A stretch of 36,858 bases of DNA from positions 1 to 36,858 of the IMG/VR virus record IMGVR_UViG_3300047409_000809; one strand, given 5' to 3'. Position numbers and translations under genes: made by a program. Source of the stretch: a virus. Below are positions 13,039 through 19,385 of the stretch, piece by piece. The notes under the pieces are model-generated. The model was not told where the DNA came from. It was given only the letters and a program-made list of their open reading frames with translations, and made no database searches. Each line of letters begins with the position of its first letter. Position 1 is the first letter of the stretch.

Positions 13039-13759
13039 GGCGACCGGCATCGCCCTCCTCGAGCGCTTCGACAACTTCGCCGTCTTCCGCAATGGCATCG
13101 GCAGACTCGCCGCCCTGCGCGACCAGTGGGCCGGCATCCCCATGCCGATCGACGGGATGCCGCTGACGATCGAGCCGCGCTACTACAAGGCCGCCGAGCT
13201 GGAGCGGATCGGCCAGAAAGAACGCGAGCCGCCACGGCCAGACGACCGTCCGATCACGGTCCGCAACGCCTGGCACGACCGCCGCCACGGCACGATCTGG
13301 GTCTATGAGGAGGACGGCCGCGTCCGCCATCTCAAGGCCGGTCGCCATCGGCGCCTCGACATGGAGGTCATGACCCTCGGCGCCTCGGTCGCCTGGGGCA
13401 TCGAGCAGGAAGGCCGCGCCGTGCAGCTGCTCGGCACGCTCCTCAAGCACCACGCCTTCAAGCAGTACCTGCTCACCGGCATGTTCCTCGAGACGAGCGA
13501 GAGAAGCGGCCTCACCTATCTCTTCCGCAAGCTCCGGCCGACCGTCGTGCTCGACGCGCGCGACCAGGAAGCCAACACGACGCGGGTGCTGTGTTGCCTC
13601 TGCATGCACCCGATCGGCTTCTACGACGACACCTGGGCCGGCGCGATGACGCCGACCGACGACGTGATCGCCCACCTGATGCTGATGCGCGGCGACGAGC
13701 CGATGCTGTGGCGGCGTAGCAACCAGCACCCGCCCTGGGCGCCGGAGGCCGGGCTGTGA
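12899..13759 (+). CDS. Hypothetical phage protein
   Basis: 286 residues from ATG 12899 with AGAAGAGG upstream. A basic N-terminus (LSRQQRRARERQERKLRRAG) precedes a folded body (PMPIDGMPLTIEPRYYKAAE, HGTIWVYEEDGRVRHLKAG). A Cys pair lies near the end (VLCCLCMHPIGFYDDTW). No catalytic motif is recognised. It overlaps the previous gene by 140 bp in a different frame and ends in GTGA overlap with the next. Confidence 0.6.
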   Translation: MSTNLSRQQRRARERQERKLRRAGGADAASTPAARERSRSRDPRAGEATGIALLERFDNFAVFRNGIGRLAALRDQWAGIPMPIDGMPLTIEPRYYKAAELERIGQKEREPPRPDDRPITVRNAWHDRRHGTIWVYEEDGRVRHLKAGRHRRLDMEVMTLGASVAWGIEQEGRAVQLLGTLLKHHAFKQYLLTGMFLETSERSGLTYLFRKLRPTVVLDARDQEANTTRVLCCLCMHPIGFYDDTWAGAMTPTDDVIAHLMLMRGDEPMLWRRSNQHPPWAPEAGL

Positions 13760-13983
13760 CCCGCCTCACCCTCGACGCGATGATTCCGGGCGGCATCCGG
13801 ACGACCGACCACGTCCACCACGTCACCAACGACGGCACCTGCTCGCGCTGCCGAAAAGCCCCCGCCGAGGAGGAGGTGCCGCTGATGCTCTGGTTCAACG
13901 CTAACACCGACATGCTGATCTACTGCGAGACATGCACCAGCGAGGACGCCTGGGCGGCGATGGCGCCGATCGTGCCGGCATGA
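13756..13983 (+). CDS. Small CxxC zinc-binding-like protein
   Basis: 75 residues from GTG 13756 (GTGA junction). Two Cys pairs, CSRC and CETC, about 40 residues apart, suggest a treble-clef or ribbon zinc site; several His lie before the first pair (DHVHHV). Function unknown. Confidence 0.55.
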   Translation: MTRLTLDAMIPGGIRTTDHVHHVTNDGTCSRCRKAPAEEEVPLMLWFNANTDMLIYCETCTSEDAWAAMAPIVPA

Positions 13984-14237
13984 CCGACGACTACGTCACC
14001 GTCACCACGGTGCTGCGCGCCGTCCGCGACCTCTCGATCTACGTCGACCGCCGCGTCGGCGGCCGGCCCGGCGACGAGGTCTGCATCCCGCGCTCGCTCC
14101 TCTTCGGCGGCGACGATTTGCGCGTCGCCGAGCGCGGCATCGGCTGCGAGGTCAAGCTCCGCATTCGCCGCTGGAAGGCCGACGAGCTCGGCCTCCTCGA
14201 GGACCGGCACGCGGGGCAGGGGAGGCTGTTCGGGTGA
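13980..14237 (+). CDS. Small hypothetical protein
   Basis: 85 residues from ATG 13980 (ATGA junction). Compact and mixed alpha/beta in appearance: VTTVLRAVRDLSIYVDRRVG, then DEVCIPRSLLFGGDDLRVAE. Ends RLFG overlapping the next GTG. No family recognised. Confidence 0.5.
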   Translation: MTDDYVTVTTVLRAVRDLSIYVDRRVGGRPGDEVCIPRSLLFGGDDLRVAERGIGCEVKLRIRRWKADELGLLEDRHAGQGRLFG

Positions 14238-14749
14238 TTCCGACTCGCTTCACCCAGGCCGACGCCGAGCGCGCCTACGACGAGTGGGGCGCCAACTGCG
14301 GCCCCGGTGCGATCGCCGCAATCACCGGCAAGACGCTCGATGAGGTCCGTCCATTCCTCGGCGACTTCGAGGCAAAGCACTACACCAACCCCACGCTGAT
14401 GTTCGATAGCCTAAAGCGGCTTGGCATCGATTGGAGGAAGGTGACCACCTCGGTTGGACTATGGCCGAACCACGGTCTGGTGCGCATTCAATGGGAAGGG
14501 CCATGGACGGCGCCGGGAGTCCCAATGCGCGTCCGGTACCGGCACACTCACTGGGTCGGCGCCGAGACGAGCTCCAACGGCCCCAAGCACGCCGAGACCA
14601 GAATCTTCGACATCAACTGCATGTGCGTCGGCGGATGGGTACCGCTGAAGGAATGGTCTGAGAGCGTCGTTCCTTGGATCTTGCGGGAGCTTGTACCGAA
14701 GGCTGACGGCCGCTGGCACATGACGCATGTCATCGAGGTCGCGCGCTGA
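14234..14749 (+). CDS. Papain-like cysteine peptidase-like protein
   Basis: 171 residues from GTG 14234. The catalytic triad pattern of papain-like folds can be traced: Cys in GANCGPGAIAAITGKT, His in YRHTHWVGAE and Asp/Asn in IFDINCMCVGGW. The NCGP motif opening a helix is typical of C39/C58-like and related phage or toxin peptidases. The substrate is unknown; in an accessory operon it might process a host or phage protein. Confidence in fold is moderate, in activity low. Confidence 0.5.
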   Translation: MIPTRFTQADAERAYDEWGANCGPGAIAAITGKTLDEVRPFLGDFEAKHYTNPTLMFDSLKRLGIDWRKVTTSVGLWPNHGLVRIQWEGPWTAPGVPMRVRYRHTHWVGAETSSNGPKHAETRIFDINCMCVGGWVPLKEWSESVVPWILRELVPKADGRWHMTHVIEVAR

Positions 14750-15132
14750 TGGTTGCCTATTCCTTCCGCCCCCGCTTCGTCGACCCGATCCGCGCTGGCA
14801 GCAAGCGCCAGACGATCCGCGCGGAGCGCAAGCGGCACGCCCGACCGGGGGAAGAACTGCAGCTCTACACCGGCATGCGCACACGCCAGTGCAAGCTGAT
14901 CGGCCGCGCGAAGTGCCAGGACGTCATAGCCGTGACGCTCCTCTTCAACGACGCCGACAGCGAGGCGGAGGGCGTCATTGCGCCGGGCTTCGTCGTCGCC
15001 GACGGCCGCGACGCCTTCGCGCACCGGGATGGCTTCGCGACCTGGTCTGAGCTGAAGGCGTTCTGGCGGGTGAGCCATCCAGGCATCGACGAGTTCACCG
15101 GCGTTCTGATCACGTGGGGGCCGCTGCTTTGA
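14749..15132 (+). CDS. ASCH-like domain protein
   Basis: 127 residues. Pattern of the ASCH/PUA-like fold: FRPRFVDPIRAGSKRQTIRA at the start (substrate-exposed K/T motif), PGEELQLYTGMRT, CKLIGRAKCQDVIAV, and an aromatic end (ELKAFWRVSHPG). Such proteins bind RNA or modified nucleosides and are frequent in phages. Starts at ATG 14749 sharing a base with the previous stop. Confidence 0.65.
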   Translation: MVAYSFRPRFVDPIRAGSKRQTIRAERKRHARPGEELQLYTGMRTRQCKLIGRAKCQDVIAVTLLFNDADSEAEGVIAPGFVVADGRDAFAHRDGFATWSELKAFWRVSHPGIDEFTGVLITWGPLL

Positions 15133-15539
15133 TTCCCCTCGACCGCAACGTCACCATGAACGAGGCGGCCGCCTGGCTCGGCATCGGTCGCACCTGGCTG
15201 CAGCATCTGATCAAGCGCCACCCCCACTATTTCGGGTCGTCGCGCAAGAAGCTATTCTCCGAGGCGCACCTCCTCGCGCTGCGCGCCGCGCTCGAGCAGG
15301 AAGCCCGCGAACAGCTGGCGCGGAAGGAGAAGCCGCCATGCCGTACAAGCTTGTCCCGCCGCGACCGGGCCGCTCGCCCTACTTCTCCGTCCGAGGCACG
15401 CATTGCGGCATCTACCTTGACAAGACTACAGGCCTTGCTGACGAAGCCAAAGCGCGGGCCGTCCTCCGCGCCTGGCGCGACGACGCCGAACGTGGTCGCC
15501 TTTCCCGACCCGGCGAGCCCGTCTTCGCCGACGCGGTAG
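15129..15539 (+). CDS. Excisionase-like HTH protein
   Basis: 136 residues from TTG 15129 (TTGA junction). It begins with a MerR/excisionase-type helix-turn-helix (TMNEAAAWLGIGRTWLQHLI) and a basic wing (GSSRKKLFSEAHLLALRAAL). The last ~67 codons overlap the integrase start out of frame and read as low-complexity Ser/Pro/Arg. Position directly before int supports a directionality-factor role; that is inference. Confidence 0.6.
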   Translation: MIPLDRNVTMNEAAAWLGIGRTWLQHLIKRHPHYFGSSRKKLFSEAHLLALRAALEQEAREQLARKEKPPCRTSLSRRDRAARPTSPSEARIAASTLTRLQALLTKPKRGPSSAPGATTPNVVAFPDPASPSSPTR

Positions 15540-16360
15540 CCGCCTACCTCGAGACCGGCGGCGATCCCCGCTATCTCGGCCGCTACGATCCCACGACCTC
15601 CACCTGGAGCGGCATAACCGGCCGCCTCCTCGAGGTGCGCCTCTCCGAGATCGACCAGGCGCGCATCGACGAGACCGCGATCGCGCTCTACCCGGCCGCC
15701 TCGGCCGCAACCCGCAACCGCCACGTCTACACGCCGATCTCGGCGGTCCTCAAGCACGCCGGCATCGACCGCAAGATCCGGCGGCCGAAGGGCTGGCGGG
15801 GCCGCCCGCGCACCGACTGGATGCAGCCCGAGCAGGCCTTCCGGCTGATCGGCAAGGCCGGCGCCATCGACGCCGAGCTCGGCATCTTCCTGACGCTCCT
15901 TCTCTATACCGGCATGCGGCTCAACGAAGCGCTCAAGCTCACCTGCGACAAGCTCGACCTCGAGGAGGCCTGGTGCTTCACGCCGAAAACCAAGAACGGC
16001 GACCCGCGCATGGTCTTCCTGCCGCCGGCGGCGGTCGCCGCGCTCGCCAACCACCCCGCCGGGCTCGCCCGTCGCGGCCGCGTCTTCCGCTTCAACAAGA
16101 ACGGCCGCCTCTACCAGCTGATGGCGAAGGCCAAGGCCGCAGCCGGCGTCGACGTCGGCTTCGTCACCTTCCACATCTTCCGCCACACCTGGGCGACTTG
16201 GATGCGCCGCTACGCCGGCCTCGACACGACCGGCCTGGTCGCCACCGACGCCTGGCGCGACCGTCAGAGCGCCGCCCGCTATGAGCACGTCGTCGTCAGC
16301 GAGGAAGCCCGCAAGGCCGTGCTCCTGCCAGTGGAGTCCAGGAAGGGGAGAGCCAAGTGA
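15338..16360 (+). CDS. int: Tyrosine-type site-specific integrase
   Basis: 340 residues. Catalytic residues visible: Arg194 in TGMRLNEA, His279 and Arg282 in HIFRHTWATWMRR, and nucleophile Tyr315 in SAARYEHVV. The N-terminus (GTHCGIYLDKTTGLADEAKA) is the arm-binding part and the middle the core-binding SAM-like domain. It catalyses recombination between phage attP and a host tRNA gene; the tRNA-Val 3' half lies 425 bp downstream. The start at ATG 15338 follows GGAAGGAGAAG. Confidence 0.92.
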   Translation: MPYKLVPPRPGRSPYFSVRGTHCGIYLDKTTGLADEAKARAVLRAWRDDAERGRLSRPGEPVFADAVAAYLETGGDPRYLGRYDPTTSTWSGITGRLLEVRLSEIDQARIDETAIALYPAASAATRNRHVYTPISAVLKHAGIDRKIRRPKGWRGRPRTDWMQPEQAFRLIGKAGAIDAELGIFLTLLLYTGMRLNEALKLTCDKLDLEEAWCFTPKTKNGDPRMVFLPPAAVAALANHPAGLARRGRVFRFNKNGRLYQLMAKAKAAAGVDVGFVTFHIFRHTWATWMRRYAGLDTTGLVATDAWRDRQSAARYEHVVVSEEARKAVLLPVESRKGRAK

Positions 16361-16713
16361 GAATGGCAAGCGACCCGGCTGTACAAGCCGCCGCACGCAT
16401 CATTTTCGAGCGACTGGTGGTTATCGATGAGCGGGGTGAATCAACGACATGGGACGATACCGACCAGACCGAGCGTGAACGATGCATTCAGCACGCGCGC
16501 TTCATCCTCGAGGCCGCGGACGCTGCCGCTGGTCGGATAAGCACATCCGATTTTGCATCACTTCGCAAAGCTCGGGAATATGTGTCCCGCGCTGCGGATG
16601 ACTACGAGGCCGAACTCGACAACGGACGCGCCGACGACCGTTCTCGCCTTAAAGAGATCCGTGAAGATCTTGCGGCGATTGATGTCATGATCGCTCCCTA
16701 CAAAGGCAAGTGA
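16357..16713 (+). CDS. Hypothetical alpha-helical protein
   Basis: 118 residues from GTG 16357, overlapping the integrase stop (GTGA); ATG 16363 is an alternative. Helical and acidic (SLRKAREYVSRAADDYEAEL, LKEIREDLAAIDVMIAPYKG). Codon choice is visibly less G+C-biased than its neighbours, suggesting recent acquisition. It is the last gene before attP. No family recognised. Confidence 0.5.
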   Translation: MRMASDPAVQAAARIIFERLVVIDERGESTTWDDTDQTERERCIQHARFILEAADAAAGRISTSDFASLRKAREYVSRAADDYEAELDNGRADDRSRLKEIREDLAAIDVMIAPYKGK

Positions 16714-16784
16714 ATCAACCGGGTGATTCGGGGGATTCCCGGGGACTCGCCGACGAAATCGCAGTAAACAGGCATAGCGAACCG

Positions 16785-16831
16785 CCTTCACACGGGTGGG
16801 GTCACAGGTTCAATCCCTGTCGCGCCCACCA
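16785..16831 (+). other. attP core: 3' half of tRNA-Val(CAC)
   Basis: Reads from the anticodon loop TTCACAC (anticodon CAC) through stem GGGTG, variable loop GGGTC, T arm ACAGG-TTCAATC-CCTGT, acceptor strand CGCGCCC, discriminator A and CCA. All parts after the anticodon fit a tRNA. The 5' half is absent: only two bases of the 5' anticodon stem pair and no D arm precedes it. This is the arrangement of an integrase crossover core. With phage genes on both sides it is best read as attP. Confidence 0.75.
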
Positions 16832-16876
16832 CCAACCCCGCGGAATTCCGCCGTTTCGTCTCTCGCCTGAAAGCCC

Positions 16877-16896
16877 CTGTCCGGTGCTGTCCGGTG
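16877..16896. repeat. Tandem 10-bp repeats, candidate integrase arm sites
   Basis: Two perfect adjoining copies of CTGTCCGGTG, followed by looser relatives (ATCGGTGG, ACGGTGG) up to about 16918. Direct repeats at this distance beside an attP core fit arm-type integrase or accessory-protein sites. The gap 16832-16947 otherwise holds nothing recognisable. Confidence 0.5.
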
Positions 16897-16947
16897 AACA
16901 TCGGTGGAACACGGTGGCTCGACCCGTGGAAAATCCGTGGACTCGGT

Positions 16948-17169
16948 TCACGGCTCGTTCGCCTTCTTGAGCACCTCCGGCAGCCGCGCGAAGGCCCGGG
17001 CGAACCGCCGCGCCTCGGCCCGGGTCAGGCCCTGCATCGCGTTCCGCCGGGTCGGCTCGTCCTCGCCGTAGAACCACGCGATCGTCTGGCCGGTGGCATC
17101 GTCCACGCGATAGCCGCCGGGCGTCTCCACGACGGCCCAGGGCGCGGGAAAGCGGCGTTCGGTGGCCAT
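16948..17169 (-). CDS. Conserved small hypothetical protein
   Basis: 73 residues. Reads ERRFPAPWAVVETPGGYRVD, then TGQTIAWFYGEDEP and LTRAEARRFARAFARLPEVL. Short proteins of this pattern are very common in Rhizobiales chromosomes, function unknown. It lies beyond the late terminator and next to attP, so it may be a passenger captured by imprecise excision. The reading frame extends far upstream but only ATG 17169 gives the conserved length. A family B repeat (17171-17200) ends just upstream of its start. Confidence 0.65.
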   Translation of the reverse strand: MATERRFPAPWAVVETPGGYRVDDATGQTIAWFYGEDEPTRRNAMQGLTRAEARRFARAFARLPEVLKKANEP

Positions 17170-17170
17170 C

Positions 17171-17200
17171 AAGAGGCGAGGAGCGGAGCGACCGGGACCA
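17171..17200. repeat. Dispersed repeat, family B, copy 2 (inverted)
   Basis: Exact inverted copy of 10734-10763 (30 of 30 bases). It lies immediately upstream of the 16948-17169 gene, between it and the late terminator. Confidence 0.75.
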
Positions 17201-17213
17201 AAGTAAAGCCCAT

Positions 17214-17251
17214 AAACGAAAAAGGCCGCCCGGCGGTCAAGCCGGGCGGCC
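17214..17251 (-). terminator. Intrinsic terminator of the late operon
   Basis: Perfect 11-bp G+C stem (GGCCGCCCGGC, 17224-17234, pairing with 17241-17251) with a six-base loop. On the minus strand it is followed by TTTTTCGTTTA. It ends leftward transcription after the endolysin gene. Confidence 0.85.
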
Positions 17252-17315
17252 AAGTGCATCCCTGTTGGGATCTGGGGTATCAGGGATGGTTCGAATAGTC
17301 TATCGCGGCCGGGCG

Positions 17316-18059
17316 CTACGCTTCGTTGACCGAGAGCTTGCCGCCCTTCATGCGCGGCAGCGCGATGGCGGGCCGGTCGACGCGCGCCGGCCACCGCGTC
17401 GCGATCGTGTCCTGCTTCGCCTTGGCGGTCACGCTGACGGCGTTGGACTGGTTGCCGCCGAGAATGATCCAGGCCTCGCCGTCGAGGCTCTCGCCGACCA
17501 GGAAGGCGACGTGGCCGGCGTTGCCGCGCGCGAACACGATCACCGCGCCGAAGGTCGGCTCGACCGGCTTGCCGAACGTCGCCCAGTTGCGCGCCCAATA
17601 GGGATTGGCCGGCAGCGGCTCGTGCGGCACCGTGACCGCGATGCAGGTCTGCACGAAATCGCCGCACCAGGGCAGTTTCGCGGGATCCCCGAGGGTCGCG
17701 CCGTCGCTCCTCAGGAACGCGACCAATTTCGCCTTGCCGGCGCCGGTCTCGGTCAGGCCCTTCTTGGTCAGGCCGAGCTGGACCCAGGGTGCCCTTACCA
17801 GCGGCGCCGGCGTCGGCGCCGAGGCCCCGCCTTCATCTCCAGTGCCGCCATCCCCCGGGAACAGCGCCGCCAGCGTCTTCGCCCCGACCGTCCCCGGCCA
17901 CTCGATCGCGACCCGGCTGTCGGCCTGGAACTTCTGCACCGCCTCGCGGGTGTAGCGGCCGGGGTCGCCGTCGGCGCCCGCCGGCCCGAGGTCGTAGCCG
18001 GCCGCGATCAACGCCTCCTGGATCTCCTTCCATGTCCTACTGGGCAACGGAGCCTCCAT
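17316..18059 (-). CDS. Endolysin: peptidoglycan-binding plus CHAP-like (TIGR02594-type) domain
   Basis: 247 residues. The N-terminal ~70 residues are a PG_binding_1-type domain (WKEIQEALIAAGYDLGPAG, YTREAVQKFQAD, VGAKTLAALFPG). After a Pro/Ala linker comes an NlpC/CHAP-like peptidase with Cys in LPWCGDFVQTCI and His in NAGHVAFLVGES. The pair cleaves peptide cross-links at lysis. No signal peptide is seen, so a holin would be needed; none is recognised nearby. It is the last gene before the terminator. ATG 18059 lies 23 bases inside the previous gene. Confidence 0.85.
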   Translation of the reverse strand: MEAPLPSRTWKEIQEALIAAGYDLGPAGADGDPGRYTREAVQKFQADSRVAIEWPGTVGAKTLAALFPGDGGTGDEGGASAPTPAPLVRAPWVQLGLTKKGLTETGAGKAKLVAFLRSDGATLGDPAKLPWCGDFVQTCIAVTVPHEPLPANPYWARNWATFGKPVEPTFGAVIVFARGNAGHVAFLVGESLDGEAWIILGGNQSNAVSVTAKAKQDTIATRWPARVDRPAIALPRMKGGKLSVNEA

Positions 18060-18261
18060 TCCGCAAGCTGCGCGTCTCGATGACGACGCCGGCCTCGGTC
18101 AGCAGCGAGCATTCGCCGTCGGTGAATTCGACCGCGACTAGCGGCGTTTCCGGCGATCCCGTCGCCACGCTGAACTTCACCGAGCGCGAATCGAAGAAGG
18201 TGTGGTGGTAGACGTTGCCGTAATAGGAGACGCCCGCCGCGTCGGTGCACTTGACGATCAT
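18037..18261 (-). CDS. Small hypothetical protein
   Basis: 74 residues, beta-rich in appearance (SRSVKFSVATGSPETPLVAV, ECSLLTEAGVVIETRSL). Lies between the tail fibre and endolysin genes and overlaps the latter. No membrane helix, so not a holin. No family recognised. Confidence 0.55.
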   Translation of the reverse strand: MIVKCTDAAGVSYYGNVYHHTFFDSRSVKFSVATGSPETPLVAVEFTDGECSLLTEAGVVIETRSLRNGGSVAQ

Positions 18262-18270
18262 TCCCGCTCC

Positions 18271-19383
18271 TCAGGTTTTGACGACGAAGTTCATCACGAC
18301 GGAGGGCTGCACGATGCGGACCCCGACATCGCCGCCGGTATTGCCGATGCTGGTGCTGAGCGTCAGCACGTGGGCATGGGCCCCGCCGGAGCTCACGCCA
18401 CCCGTGAGCGCGTGATTGTGCAGGCCGTCGTTCGCCGTTGCCACAAAGCTGTCGTAGAACGAGATGCTGGTCCCGGTCCCTGCCGTGGCCAGGAATGTGC
18501 TGCCCGACCCGATTGTCACCCGGTGGTAGTCATGGTTATGGGTCCCGCCGTTGGCGACCGCCAGGGTGTCGGCATGGACGTGACCGCCATGCGTATCGGT
18601 GGTGCCGCTGGTCGACGCCGAGTGGCTGTGCACCGGCAGGTTGGCGACGAGGAGGACCACCGCCTGCGCCCCGCCGGCGGCCGCGAGCCGGGTCCCGTCG
18701 AAGCCGGCGACCGCCGTCGTGATCAGCGCGGCGTCGGTGCCGCCCATGTCGCCGCGGCCGATCATGGCGCGGTCCTTGACGTCAGGCACGTTGAACGTCG
18801 TCGTGCCGTTGCCGGCGCCCCACGGCAGGATCCGGAGCGCCACGCCGGTGTTGGTCGCCGTCGCGTTTGCGCTGAGGGTGATCGTCGAGGCGCTGATCGC
18901 CGCGATGGTGGTCCCCGCGGTGATGCCCGTCCCCTCGACCTTGGCGCCGATCAGGCCTTTCTGGCGCAGATCCTCGGAGACGCTGCTGATCGTCGCGCTG
19001 GCGTTGGCGACGTTGCCGGTCACCGACTTGGTGATCGCATTGAACAGAGGAGCATTGGTCGCGCGCGACACCGCGGCGCCGTCGGCCCACAGCCAGCCGG
19101 GGGCGAGGTCGATCTCGGCCGAGGCGCGGATCGTGCCGGGCCGCGGCGCGAAGAGGAGATAGAGGTCGATGTCGTCGGAGCCGTCGCCGGCGGTCCCGGC
19201 GAGGATCGGATGCGACGGGGTGAACGAATCGTCGGTGTAGATCATCCCGGCGACGGCGTAGGCCGGGCGGCCGGTGCCGGCGTGGCCGGTGTCCTCGGCC
19301 GCCTCGCGCTGGCTGAGGAGGGCGGCGAGGTCGGTCCCCGAGGTGGTCGAGGGGTCGATGGTGCCGTGGGCGAAGCGGGTCAT
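18271..19383 (-). CDS. Tail fibre protein with collar-like C-terminus
   Basis: 370 residues from ATG 19383, two bases after the hub protein stop. The middle contains the tail-collar pattern (LAPGWLWADGAAVSRATNAP, GNGTTTFNVPDVKDRAMIGR). The C-terminus is Gly/Ser/His-rich with repeated HSHS, HGGHVHAD, THNHDYH and HNHALTGG, typical of trimeric fibre tips that bind metal along the axis. A Ser/Thr/Ala-rich insertion (about residues 118-190) splits the collar. Probably receptor-binding. A longer reading frame in this phase is a shadow of the hub gene. Confidence 0.8.
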   Translation of the reverse strand: MTRFAHGTIDPSTTSGTDLAALLSQREAAEDTGHAGTGRPAYAVAGMIYTDDSFTPSHPILAGTAGDGSDDIDLYLLFAPRPGTIRASAEIDLAPGWLWADGAAVSRATNAPLFNAITKSVTGNVANASATISSVSEDLRQKGLIGAKVEGTGITAGTTIAAISASTITLSANATATNTGVALRILPWGAGNGTTTFNVPDVKDRAMIGRGDMGGTDAALITTAVAGFDGTRLAAAGGAQAVVLLVANLPVHSHSASTSGTTDTHGGHVHADTLAVANGGTHNHDYHRVTIGSGSTFLATAGTGTSISFYDSFVATANDGLHNHALTGGVSSGGAHAHVLTLSTSIGNTGGDVGVRIVQPSVVMNFVVKT

Positions 19384-19385
19384 TT

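Noticed and set aside
12653-13143. Antisense frames opposite the 12616 and 12899 genes as genes
   Set aside because: Arg/Ser/Ala-rich composition, no ribosome site, and opposite to a continuous coupled operon.
16742-16831. A complete tRNA gene
   Set aside because: No D arm or 5' acceptor strand precedes the anticodon loop and the 5' anticodon stem mismatches; only the 3' half is present.
18037-18261. Holin
   Set aside because: Next to the endolysin gene, but the protein has no hydrophobic helix.
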